Below, in pieces: positions 25,806-33,681 of a DNA stretch of 44,735 bases. The translations under genes were made by a program, and so were the position numbers. Position 1 is the first letter of the stretch, and each line of letters starts with the position of its first letter. The notes beneath the pieces were generated by a model. It searched no databases. It had not been told where the DNA came from and saw only the letters and a program-made list of their open reading frames with translations. Where the stretch lies: positions 1 to 44,735 of the forward strand of contig JAENWU010000006.1 of the NCBI GenBank assembly GCA_016649905.1, given 5' to 3'. This DNA comes from Thermoleophilia bacterium (GTDB lineage Bacteria; Actinomycetota; Thermoleophilia; Solirubrobacterales; 70-9).

Positions 25806-27289
25806 CCGGTCCCGACCCCCAGCTGGAGCAGTTCGAGGCCGCCGCCCTCCCCGAGGTCGGCGGGCTGGGGGAATCGACGGCGCGCGGCGTCTCGCTGCTG
25901 GTCGGCCGGACCCTCGGCTTTCAGCTGCTGACGATCGGGGTCACGCTGGTCCTGGCGCGACTGCTCACCCCGGCGGACTACGGCCTGTTCGCGATCGCGC
26001 TCTCGGTCCAGCTGGTCGGTCAGAACGTCGCCGAGCTCGGCCTTCCCGCCGCTCTCGTACGGTTGCCCAGCACTCCATCGCAGAGCCTGCAGAGCTCGAC
26101 GATCGGCTTCCTCCTGGTCGTCACCGTGGCCGTCGCCGCCGGGCTCTGCGCGATCGTCTTTGTGCTGGTTCCGCTGCTCGGCGGTTCGAGCGAGGTCCTG
26201 CGCGTGATCGCCATCACCCTGCTGGCGCTGCCGCTATACGCGGTCCGCGCGGTGCCGATGGCGATGATGGACAGGGAGATGAGCTTCGGCCGGGTCGCGG
26301 CCGTCGAGGCGGCCGACACGATCGGCTTCAACCTCTTCGCGCTGGCGGCGGCGGTGGCGGGGCTCGGCGTCTTCAGCCTTGCCGGCGCGGTCCCCTTCGG
26401 CGCCGCGCTCGGCGTCTGCATGGCGTGGTCGATCCAGCCCTCGGCGCGGCGGCCCAGCTTTCACTTCGCGCCGGTCCGGCGGCTGATCGGCTTCGGCAGC
26501 AAGGTCAGCGTGCTGGGCGTCCTCTACCTCGGCCGCGACCTCGGCTTCGTCACGATCATCGGCGCCGTCGCCGGCGCCCCCGTCGCCGGCTTCTACGCGA
26601 TGGCCAAGCGCCTCTTCTCGTTCCCGACGGCGCTGGCCGCCGCCGTTTCCCGGGTCACCTTCCCCGCCCTCAGCCAGTCCGATGAAGAGCGGCCCGAGCG
26701 GACCGCGCGAATCATCGCCGAGATCGGGTTCGTCTGCGGCCTGCCGCTCGCCTTGGTCGCCGGCGCGGTTCAGCCCCTGATCATGGTGATCCTGGGGAGC
26801 GAGTGGCTGCCGGCCGCCGACATAGTCCTCTTCGGCTCGCTCTCACTGATGCTGTCGGCGGCGCTGGCTTCGCCGATCAACAGCTTCTTCCTGTCGGAGG
26901 GAAGGCCCAACGCCGCGATCGTCGCGATCGGCCTCGAGCTGACGATCAGCTTCCTGCTCGTAGCGGCCCTGCTCGGCAGCCTTGACGAGACGGGCGTCGG
27001 CATCGCGATGTCGGTCGGCTCGCTGGCGGCGGTCGCGGTCCTGCTCGCGACCACCCACCCAACCGTGCGCGCCGGCGCCGCCGGGGTCGTCCAGACCAGC
27101 GCGATCGCATTCGTCGCCGCCGCGGCCGGGCAGCTTCTGCCGGTTTCGGACGATCTCGTCGGCCTGATCGCGTCGCTGCTGGTCGTCGGCGCGGTCTGGA
27201 CCGTGCTGGCGGCGATCTTCGCCAGGCGGGAGATGACTCAGGTGGCAGGGATGATGCGCAGCCTGGTCTCCTCCTGGCGGGCCGGCTAG
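25802..27289 (+). CDS. MOP-superfamily polysaccharide flippase (Wzx-like), no canonical start codon
   Basis: About 495 aa with twelve to fourteen TM helices. ARGVSLLVGRTLGFQLLTIG opens the first helix, LTPADYGLFAIALSVQLVGQ is a typical motif after it, and FYAMAKRLFSFPTALAAAVS lies in the middle. The protein would flip undecaprenyl-linked repeat units across the membrane. The reading frame has no ATG, GTG or TTG between the upstream stop and about 26060, past the first helices. The only candidate fitting the operon's overlap style is ATA at 25802, which overlaps the upstream TAG as ATAG. ATT at 25796 and CTG in the next few codons are alternatives, and a base error is possible. The 3' end shares CTAG with rmlD. 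Confidence 0.85.
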   Translation: MAGPDPQLEQFEAAALPEVGGLGESTARGVSLLVGRTLGFQLLTIGVTLVLARLLTPADYGLFAIALSVQLVGQNVAELGLPAALVRLPSTPSQSLQSSTIGFLLVVTVAVAAGLCAIVFVLVPLLGGSSEVLRVIAITLLALPLYAVRAVPMAMMDREMSFGRVAAVEAADTIGFNLFALAAAVAGLGVFSLAGAVPFGAALGVCMAWSIQPSARRPSFHFAPVRRLIGFGSKVSVLGVLYLGRDLGFVTIIGAVAGAPVAGFYAMAKRLFSFPTALAAAVSRVTFPALSQSDEERPERTARIIAEIGFVCGLPLALVAGAVQPLIMVILGSEWLPAADIVLFGSLSLMLSAALASPINSFFLSEGRPNAAIVAIGLELTISFLLVAALLGSLDETGVGIAMSVGSLAAVAVLLATTHPTVRAGAAGVVQTSAIAFVAAAAGQLLPVSDDLVGLIASLLVVGAVWTVLAAIFARREMTQVAGMMRSLVSSWRAG

Positions 27290-28137
27290 CCCGGCGACCT
27301 CTCCGCTTCGCGTTGGGCGAGGTAGCCGGCCAACCCGTCCTGCCAGGAGGGCAGCCGGATCGCGTGCTCGCGCTGGCTGGTCAGGGCCGAGAAGGCCGGG
27401 CGCGGCGCCGGGGCGGCGTATTCCTCGCTGGTGATCGAGAGCACGTGGCAATCGACCTTGGCCTGCTCGAAGATCTCGCGGGCGAACTCATACCAGGAGC
27501 ATTGCCCGGCGGCCGCCATGTGGTGGATGCCGTACTCGATCCCCTCGATCAGCCTGACGATCCCGTAGGCGAGGTGCCAGGTGTAGGTCGGCGAGCCGAT
27601 CTGGTCGCGGACCACCGTGACCTCGCTCTGACCCTCCGCCAGGCGCAGCATCGTCGCCACGAAGTTGCCGCCGCCGATCCCGAAGAGGCCGGCCGAGCGG
27701 ACCACGTAGTGGCGCTTGTTGGCGGCCGCGGTCGCCTCCTCGCCGGCCAGCTTGGTGCGGCCGTAGGCCGAGAGCGGCGCCGGCTGGTCGCTCTCCGCGT
27801 AGGGCGCGCCCTTGGCGCCGTCGAAGACGTAGTCGGTGGAGACGTAGACGACGCCGGCGCCGACCGCGGCGGCGGCCGCGGCGACATTGCCGGCGCCGGT
27901 CCCGTTGCAGGCGAAGGCCTCCTGCTCGGCCTGCTCGGCGCCGTCGACCTGGGTCCAGGCGGCACAGTTGATGACCATGTCGGGCCGCTCGAGATCGATC
28001 TTCTTGTCGACGGCGGCGGCGTTGGTGACGTCGAGCTCGGCGCGGCCGAAGCCGACCACGTCGTGACCGGCGTTGCCGGCGGCGAGCATCACGTCACGCC
28101 CGAGCATCCCGGCAGCGCCCGCTACCAACAGCTTCAA
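27286..28137 (-). CDS. rmlD: dTDP-4-dehydrorhamnose reductase
   Basis: 283 aa. The NAD(P)H-binding motif GAAGMLGRDVM is near residue 7. CAAWTQVDGAEQ, YVSTDYVFDGAKG, SAYGRTKLAGE with the Tyr/Lys pair, and RSAGLFGIGG are the family signatures. It performs the last step of dTDP-L-rhamnose synthesis. The TTG start at 28137 overlaps the stop of a five-codon mini-ORF that itself begins inside the rmlA stop. Its own stop shares the palindrome CTAG with the convergent flippase. Confidence 0.95.
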   Translation of the reverse strand: MKLLVAGAAGMLGRDVMLAAGNAGHDVVGFGRAELDVTNAAAVDKKIDLERPDMVINCAAWTQVDGAEQAEQEAFACNGTGAGNVAAAAAAVGAGVVYVSTDYVFDGAKGAPYAESDQPAPLSAYGRTKLAGEEATAAANKRHYVVRSAGLFGIGGGNFVATMLRLAEGQSEVTVVRDQIGSPTYTWHLAYGIVRLIEGIEYGIHHMAAAGQCSWYEFAREIFEQAKVDCHVLSITSEEYAAPAPRPAFSALTSQREHAIRLPSWQDGLAGYLAQREAERSPG

Positions 28138-28153
28138 AGTGCCCGCCCCATCA
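28134..28153 (-). other. Five-codon mini-ORF bridging rmlA and rmlD (MGRAL)
   Basis: The rmlA TGA (28153-28151) overlaps an ATG as TGATG. The following ATG GGG CGG GCA CTT TGA ends overlapping the rmlD TTG as TTGA. The geometry equals the mini-ORF at 9044-9055. Translation is not shown. Confidence 0.3.
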
Positions 28154-29227
28154 GACGATTTCGATCTCCGAGCGGTCGCCGACCAGGAGCCGCAGCGTCT
28201 TCGGCATCCCCTCGTGGCGGGTCAGCTTCACGTTGCGCCCGAGCAGGCTCGCCTCCAGCCGGGTGCCGAGGTCTTCGACGACGGAGCCGAAGAGGATGAT
28301 CGAGTGCTCGACCTCGGAGCGCCGCACGACGACCTCCTCTCCGATCGAGGTGTAGGGGCCGATGTAGGCGTCTTCGATGACGGCGCCGGCGGCGATCGCC
28401 GCGGGGCCGCGAACGACCGAGCGGATCAGCCTGGCGCCCGGCTCGAGCACGACCTTGCCCTCGACCCGCGACTCCTCGTCGATCTCCCCCTGCAGCCGCG
28501 TCTCCAGCTCCTGCAGCACCAGCCGGTTGGCGTCGAGCATGTCGGCGAGCTGGCCGGTGTCCTTCCACCAGCCGCGCACCACCTCCGACTGCACCCGCTG
28601 GCCGTCGTCGATCAGCTTCTGGATCGCCTCGGTGATCTCCAGCTCGCCGCGCCAGGAGGGCTCCAGCGAGCGCGCCGCGTCGAAGATCGAGGAGCTGAAC
28701 AGGTAGACGCCGACCAGGGCGAGGTTCGAGGGCGGGTCTTTCGGCTTCTCGATCAGCCGCACGATCCGCTCGCCGTCGAGCTCGGCGACCCCGTAGGAGC
28801 TCGGGTCCTCGACCGGGGTGAGCAGGATCAGCGCCTCCGGCCGGTCCTCACGGAAGGTCGAGACCAGGCCGCTGAGCCCGTCGCGGAGGAGGTTGTCGCC
28901 GAGGTACATGACGAAGGGGGAGTCGCCGATGAAGTCGGCCGCGGTCAGCACCGCGTGGGCCAGCCCGGCCGGCTCGTCCTGGACGATGTAGGTGATCTCG
29001 GCGCCGAACCGGGAGCCGTCGCCGGCCGCCTCGCGGATCTCCCCGCCGGTCTCCGGCGCGATGATGATCCCGATCTCGGTGACGCCGGCGGCGACCAGCG
29101 CCTCGATCCCGTAGAAGAGCACGGGTTTGTTGGCGACGGGAACCAGCTGCTTGGCGGACGTATGGGTGATCGGGCGTAGCCGGGTTCCGGCCCCGCCGGA
29201 GAGGATCAGCCCCTTGAGGTCTTGCAC
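28151..29227 (-). CDS. rmlA: Glucose-1-phosphate thymidylyltransferase, long form
   Basis: 358 aa. LILSGGAGTRLRPIT and SAKQLVPVANKP form the nucleotidyltransferase loop near the N-terminus. VMYLGDNLLRDGL holds the metal-binding Asp, and EKPKDPPSNLALVGVYLF follows. From about residue 245 the sequence turns into left-handed beta-helix hexapeptides (VVLEPGARLIRSVVRGPAAI, then GAVIEDAYIGPYTSIG). This extended architecture is that of the long RmlA type rather than the short enzyme of about 290 aa. It makes dTDP-glucose for rmlB. The GTG start is 8 nt after TAGCCT. Confidence 0.92.
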   Translation of the reverse strand: MQDLKGLILSGGAGTRLRPITHTSAKQLVPVANKPVLFYGIEALVAAGVTEIGIIIAPETGGEIREAAGDGSRFGAEITYIVQDEPAGLAHAVLTAADFIGDSPFVMYLGDNLLRDGLSGLVSTFREDRPEALILLTPVEDPSSYGVAELDGERIVRLIEKPKDPPSNLALVGVYLFSSSIFDAARSLEPSWRGELEITEAIQKLIDDGQRVQSEVVRGWWKDTGQLADMLDANRLVLQELETRLQGEIDEESRVEGKVVLEPGARLIRSVVRGPAAIAAGAVIEDAYIGPYTSIGEEVVVRRSEVEHSIILFGSVVEDLGTRLEASLLGRNVKLTRHEGMPKTLRLLVGDRSEIEIV

Positions 29228-29235
29228 AGCTCGCA

Positions 29236-29241
29236 AGGCTA
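29236..29241 (-). promoter_or_regulatory. -10 element TAGCCT for rmlA, embedded in the upstream stop codon
   Basis: TAGCCT ends 8 nt before the rmlA GTG at 29227. Its TAG is the stop codon of the upstream flippase (29241-29239), the same design as in front of rmlB. Confidence 0.55.
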
Positions 29242-30564
29242 TCGACGCCCCTCCGAGGTCGCTGTCTCCCCGGCCCGCTCGAACCAAGAACAGCGCCCGC
29301 GCGCGGCGAGGACGATCGGCGCCGCCACGCAAACGCCGACCACAACCCGTGCGGCCAGCTGACCGTAGGCGGGCGCCAACGCGCCCTTGTCGCGCAGCAG
29401 CAGGGTGACGATCGCCATCGTCGCGAACTCGAGCGCGGCGATCCCGAGCAGCAGCCGCTCGCGGCGCACCCGCAGGTAGATCTGGTAGACGACGAAGTAG
29501 AAGCCGTCGATCGCGAAGGCGATCAACAGGAGGATCAGCGAGGAGCGGGCGTCCTCGCCGACGTCGCCGAGCAGCAGCGGCCCGATCAGCGCGAGCAGCG
29601 GCAGCAGGATGAACCAGCCGAGCGTGACCAGGAGGCCGCGGCGGACCAGGTACTTGCTCTCCCACCAGGCGTCGGGAGCGGAGGCGATAAAGGGCAGGAT
29701 CGCGCTGGCGATCGCGGTGTTGATCAGCAGCAGCCCCGAGCTGAAGCGCCAGGCGGCGGTGTAGGCGGCGACCTCGTGCTCGCCGGAGAGCATCGTCAGC
29801 AGCAGCACGTCGCCGTTGATCACCAGCGCCGCGAAGACGCCGGTGACCGCCATCGTCCGCCGCCGTCCGATGTCGATCTCGGTGCTCGCCGGCCGCGGCC
29901 CGACCCCGGCCTCCGCCACCGCCGCGGCGGCGGGCGGCGCGTCCGCGTGGGGTCGCGGCGCTCGCGCGAAGAGGACGATGCCGCCGGCGATCGCAGTCAC
30001 CGCCGGCGCCAGGATCGCGTAGCCGACCATCATCTCCGCCGACTCGAGCCCGGCGATCGCGCAGCCGCCGACGAGGGCCAGGCGGAGTAGCCCCTGCAGG
30101 CTCTGCAACGAGCCGGCGCTGAAGAAGCGGCGCTCCCCCTGCAGCGACCAGATGAAGAAGAGGGCGAGGCTGCCGAGCAGCGCGCCGCCGGCGCCAACCG
30201 TCGCCGTCGCCCGGTAGGGCTCGAGCGAGGGCAGGAGGTAGACGACCGCGGTGACGGCGACGACGACCAGCACCGCCGTGCGCAGGCGGTGGCGGGCGAG
30301 CAGCCGCAGTTTCGCCCGCGCCGCCTGCGGATGGGCGGCGTCGGCGGTCTCGGCGATCGCGATCGTGCCGAGGCCGAAATCGGCGAACTGGACCGCGAGG
30401 CTGTTGACCGCGAGGCCGACGCCGAAGGCGGCGAACTGGTCGAGCGAAAGCGTGCGGGCGGCGACGATCGCCGCCAGGAACGCCGCGGCCGCTCCGAGGA
30501 CGTTGCCGCCGACGACGATCAGCCCCGCCCGCATCCGCGGCCGTGCGGCGAGGCGGCGCCTCAA
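29239..30564 (-). CDS. MOP-superfamily polysaccharide flippase (Wzx-like)
   Basis: 441 aa. LIVVGGNVLGAAAAFLAAIV opens a first helix, and TLSLDQFAAFGVGLAVNSLA is the conserved segment after it. FFIWSLQGERRFFSAG and about twelve TM helices in total follow, with a hydrophilic central loop rich in Ala/Pro (near residue 220). It is the second flippase of the window and probably serves a separate glycan with the Wzy-like gene just upstream. TTG 30564 overlaps the upstream stop as TTGA; an internal ATG at 30534 is possible. Confidence 0.85.
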   Translation of the reverse strand: MRRRLAARPRMRAGLIVVGGNVLGAAAAFLAAIVAARTLSLDQFAAFGVGLAVNSLAVQFADFGLGTIAIAETADAAHPQAARAKLRLLARHRLRTAVLVVVAVTAVVYLLPSLEPYRATATVGAGGALLGSLALFFIWSLQGERRFFSAGSLQSLQGLLRLALVGGCAIAGLESAEMMVGYAILAPAVTAIAGGIVLFARAPRPHADAPPAAAAVAEAGVGPRPASTEIDIGRRRTMAVTGVFAALVINGDVLLLTMLSGEHEVAAYTAAWRFSSGLLLINTAIASAILPFIASAPDAWWESKYLVRRGLLVTLGWFILLPLLALIGPLLLGDVGEDARSSLILLLIAFAIDGFYFVVYQIYLRVRRERLLLGIAALEFATMAIVTLLLRDKGALAPAYGQLAARVVVGVCVAAPIVLAARGRCSWFERAGETATSEGRR

Positions 30565-31934
30565 GGGCTGACTAGAACCCGATCGTGACCCGAGCCGTCT
30601 TGGGCGACGCTGCCGGCGCCCTCCTCCACCGCCGCCGCGTCTCCCTCGGCCTCCGAGCGCAGGCAGATCGCCAGCATCAGCCACCAAACAAGGGCAAGGA
30701 TCTGGGTTTCGAGAGCCGGGTAGATCGCGTTGTAGAGGGAGAGGCCGAGACCTGCCGCGGCGACACTCGCGATCCACGGTTTTCGTCGCAGCCAGAGCAC
30801 GCGGGCGAAGGTGTACGCGGCCCAGACCAGGAAGCCGCCGATCAGGATCACGCCGAAGACCCCGGTCTCGACCAGCAGCTTCAAGTAGTAGCTCTCCACC
30901 GCGAATACCTCGCCGTTGACGAGTTTACGGGCGTTGCCGGTCGATCCCAGGCCTTCGCCGAAGGCCTGGTGGACGACGGTGTTGTCGCGGAAGCGGTCGA
31001 TCCCCTCGCCGAAGGCTTCCGAGCGCAGCGAGTTGCCCTCGTCGCCGCTGGGGTCGAAGCCGGAGGTGACGCGATCTCCGGCGGCGCCGGGGGCTACGCC
31101 GCCGATCGTGCCGACGATCAAGGCGACGGCGGCGGCCGGGATCACCATCGAGAGGAAGGCGATGCGGCGCCCGCGCGCGTCGAGCAGCAGCAACGCGCAC
31201 ACGCCGATCAGGGCAATCACGATGCCGGAGCGGCTGAAGGTGAGGATCTGGCCGGAGAGGACCATGGCGAGGAGCGCCGTGCCGATCGCGCGGTCGCGCA
31301 GGGCCTGCAGCTTCAGCAGCTCGCCCATCACCAGCACCGAGATCACGCCGAGGAAAGCCGAGGTGTGCAGGTAGCTGCCGGTGACGCCGGCGTAGCGATT
31401 GGCGGCGAAGCCTTCGATCTGGGCGCTGGCCGCCTGGATGAAGCCGTGGACACCGGCGGCCTGCATCAACACGGTGGCCGCCACCACCAGCCCCATCGCG
31501 ATGAACAGGCGCGAGAGCTTGCGCAGGTCGCCCTCCTGGTACAACGGCCAGGCGGCGATCGCCAGGGTCGGGTAGACCAGATACTGCGCGAGGCCGACGC
31601 CGTAGAGCTTGAGGCCGACGTCCTGGACCGGCAGGTTGACCACGGCGACGAGCGCGATCAGCCCCCAGCCGACCAGCAGCAGCTTCGGCAGGTCGGCGAG
31701 CCGCGGTCGCAGCTTGAGGTAGACGCCGACCGCCAGCGCCGCCACCAGCGCCGGCACCAGCGCGTTGATCGCGAGACCGGAATCGGGCAGGCCGGCATCG
31801 TCGGCGAGCGCGAGCAGGCCGCCGCGCAGCGGCGCCACGACGATGGCCACGACGACAATCCACCGCAGTCCCCGCCGCTCCCAGTGAAGTCCAGCCCCAA
31901 GGGCCACGAGGAACACGACTATGGGGAGGATCAC
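30561..31934 (-). CDS. O-antigen ligase/Wzy-like polymerase membrane protein
   Basis: 457 aa with about twelve TM helices. GQILTFSRSGIVIALIGVCA is the characteristic Arg-containing helix, and a large extracytoplasmic loop (about 280-345) includes HQAFGEGLGSTGNARKLV, followed by ESYYLKLLVETGVFG, the typical Wzy_C/ligase region. It would polymerise or ligate repeat units flipped by the neighbouring transporter. The GTG start at 31934 lies 10-12 nt from the TATCTACT stretch at 31945-31952. The cytoplasmic C-terminus is acidic. Confidence 0.82.
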   Translation of the reverse strand: MILPIVVFLVALGAGLHWERRGLRWIVVVAIVVAPLRGGLLALADDAGLPDSGLAINALVPALVAALAVGVYLKLRPRLADLPKLLLVGWGLIALVAVVNLPVQDVGLKLYGVGLAQYLVYPTLAIAAWPLYQEGDLRKLSRLFIAMGLVVAATVLMQAAGVHGFIQAASAQIEGFAANRYAGVTGSYLHTSAFLGVISVLVMGELLKLQALRDRAIGTALLAMVLSGQILTFSRSGIVIALIGVCALLLLDARGRRIAFLSMVIPAAAVALIVGTIGGVAPGAAGDRVTSGFDPSGDEGNSLRSEAFGEGIDRFRDNTVVHQAFGEGLGSTGNARKLVNGEVFAVESYYLKLLVETGVFGVILIGGFLVWAAYTFARVLWLRRKPWIASVAAAGLGLSLYNAIYPALETQILALVWWLMLAICLRSEAEGDAAAVEEGAGSVAQDGSGHDRVLVSP

Positions 31935-31944
31935 TTCTTGCCCG

Positions 31945-31956
31945 AGTAGATAGCGT
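31945..31956. promoter_or_regulatory. Overlapping divergent -10 elements
   Basis: On the minus strand TATCTACT precedes the GTG at 31934 by 10-12 nt. On the plus strand TAGATAGCGT offers TAGCGT 17 nt before the ATG at 31974. The near-symmetric sequence suggests that the two promoters share one site and cannot fire together (inference). Confidence 0.4.
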
Positions 31957-31973
31957 CCACCAGGCCGCAGATC

Positions 31974-32765
31974 ATGCCAATGCTGAAGAGCTCACGCCTG
32001 CAGGGACCCTCTGCAGCAAAGATCGTTGTCGCCCGACTGGGCCCCGTGTACCGCTGGGCCAGGCGCCTGCGGGCGCTCTCCCGGTACCTTGCCCGCCGTC
32101 CCCACGATCCTGATTTCGCCGCTTTCGGGAGGATCGCCGGCGACGGCCTCTTCCTCGACGTCGGCGCCAGCATCGGGCAGTCGGCGCTGTCTTTCCGGAT
32201 CTTCAACAGGGCCTCGCCGATCCTCTCGCTGGAGCCGCTGCCGGGGCATCGCGGGGATCTCGAGTTCGTGGGGCGGGTGATCCGTGGGCACTCGTTCATG
32301 ATGGTCGGGGCGGCGGAGGAAAGCTGCCGGGCAACTCTCTACGTCCCCATGTTGGGATCCTATGAGCTTCCCGCCGAGTCCTCGCTGCGCCGCGAGGACT
32401 CGGTCGCCGTGCTCGACCGGCTCGAGCGCGAGGGGGTCGATCCGGGCCGGCTCGGCCTGGCCGAGGTCGAGGTCGAGCTGCGCCGCCTCGACGAGCTGGA
32501 GCTGGAGCCGAGCTTCGTCAAGATCGACGTCGAGGGGGCCGAGCTCGAGGTCCTGCATGGGCTGCGGGAGACGATCGAGCGCTCGCGCCCGGCGCTGATG
32601 CTGGAGCGCTCCGAGCGGTTCGACCAGGTGCTCGAGCTGCTCGTCGACGGCGCCGGCTACCGGGCCTACGTCTACGACGCGGCCGCCGCCGAGCTGCGGC
32701 CATACACGGCCGACGACAGCTTCAACGTCTTCTTCCTCCGGAAGGAGCACGGGCCAGTTGGGTGA
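31974..32765 (+). CDS. FkbM family methyltransferase
   Basis: 263 aa. LFLDVGASIGQSALSF near residue 58 is the SAM site, LSLEPLPGHRGDL is the strand-2 end, and VKIDVEGAELEVLHGL near residue 181 is the family signature. It is shorter than and only distantly similar to the FkbM at 9052. It probably O-methylates a glycan sugar. A second in-frame ATG at 31980 is equally possible as start. It overlaps the next methyltransferase by 8 nt. Confidence 0.85.
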   Translation: MPMLKSSRLQGPSAAKIVVARLGPVYRWARRLRALSRYLARRPHDPDFAAFGRIAGDGLFLDVGASIGQSALSFRIFNRASPILSLEPLPGHRGDLEFVGRVIRGHSFMMVGAAEESCRATLYVPMLGSYELPAESSLRREDSVAVLDRLEREGVDPGRLGLAEVEVELRRLDELELEPSFVKIDVEGAELEVLHGLRETIERSRPALMLERSERFDQVLELLVDGAGYRAYVYDAAAAELRPYTADDSFNVFFLRKEHGPVG

Positions 32766-33681
32766 GGCAGTAACCACCTGTCTCTGGTGCTGCGGGCCGG
32801 TCGACGATCCCCGGCTGCGACTGCGGGGCCGCGTCCGCTGCCCCGGCTGCGGCTCGCAGACCACCGACCCGATGCCGAGCGACGAGGAACTCGGCGCCGC
32901 CTACGGCGATTGGTACCGCCCCGACGTAGGCCGCTTCGCCGGCGTCGGCGACTCGCTCCTGAGGCGGCTAAGGGGTCGCAGCGCGATGCGCCTCGACGAG
33001 ATCGCTCCAGCCGGTGCGATCCTCGACGTCGGTTGTGGCGACGGCACCCTGATCGAGGCGCTACAGGCACGCGGGCGGCGGGCGATCGGGCTCGAGCGCC
33101 AGTCGGAGCGTGCCGATGTCCTCGACCTCGACATCTCCGAGGTGGAGGGCGAGTACGCGGCGGTGGTCTTCTGGCACTCGCTCGAGCACCTTCCCGATCC
33201 GCGTGGCGCCCTCGTCCACGCCCGCCGGCTACTGAAACCGGGTGGGGTTCTCGTCGTCGCCGTCCCCAACATCGCCAGCCTCCAGGCGCGCGCCTTTGGC
33301 GATCGCTGGTTCGCCCTCGACCTACCCCGCCACCTGGTCCACCTGTCCGACCGGGCGCTCGTCGGCGGCCTGCGGGACAGCGACCTCGTCGTCGAGCACG
33401 TCAGCCCGGTGCGCGGCGGACAGGTCGTCTTCGGCTGGCTCTTCGGCCTGGTCGGGCTGCTGCCTGGCAGGCCCAATCTCTACGAGGCGATCCGCCGCAA
33501 GGCGGCGCGAACCCGGCCGCTGACGCCGAGCCAGCGCCTGGCCACGCTGGCGGCCGCGGGGCTGCTCTTGCCCTTGGCGGCGCTGGCCGCGCTGCTCGAG
33601 AGCGCCGCCGGGCACGGCGGCACCGTCTACGCCGAGGCGCGGCGGCCGATCGCCGCCGCGCGGGTGACGACTTACCCCTAG
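32758..33681 (+). CDS. Zinc-ribbon class I SAM methyltransferase with C-terminal membrane segment
   Basis: 307 aa. CLWC (about 8-11) and CPGC (about 29-32) form a zinc ribbon. ILDVGCGDGTLIEAL near residue 88 binds SAM, and FWHSLEHLPDPRGAL and VAVPNIASLQARAFGDRWF follow in the same order as in the paralogue at 17103. A hydrophobic stretch of Ala and Leu (about 260-285) may insert in the membrane. TTG 32758 overlaps the upstream gene. The stop shares CTAG with the convergent glycosidase-like gene. Confidence 0.84.
   Translation: MGEAVTTCLWCCGPVDDPRLRLRGRVRCPGCGSQTTDPMPSDEELGAAYGDWYRPDVGRFAGVGDSLLRRLRGRSAMRLDEIAPAGAILDVGCGDGTLIEALQARGRRAIGLERQSERADVLDLDISEVEGEYAAVVFWHSLEHLPDPRGALVHARRLLKPGGVLVVAVPNIASLQARAFGDRWFALDLPRHLVHLSDRALVGGLRDSDLVVEHVSPVRGGQVVFGWLFGLVGLLPGRPNLYEAIRRKAARTRPLTPSQRLATLAAAGLLLPLAALAALLESAAGHGGTVYAEARRPIAAARVTTYP

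Noticed and set aside
27281-27296. Hairpin around the CTAG at the flippase/rmlD junction
   Set aside because: A 5-bp stem in very GC-rich DNA without a T-tract is too weak to call a terminator.
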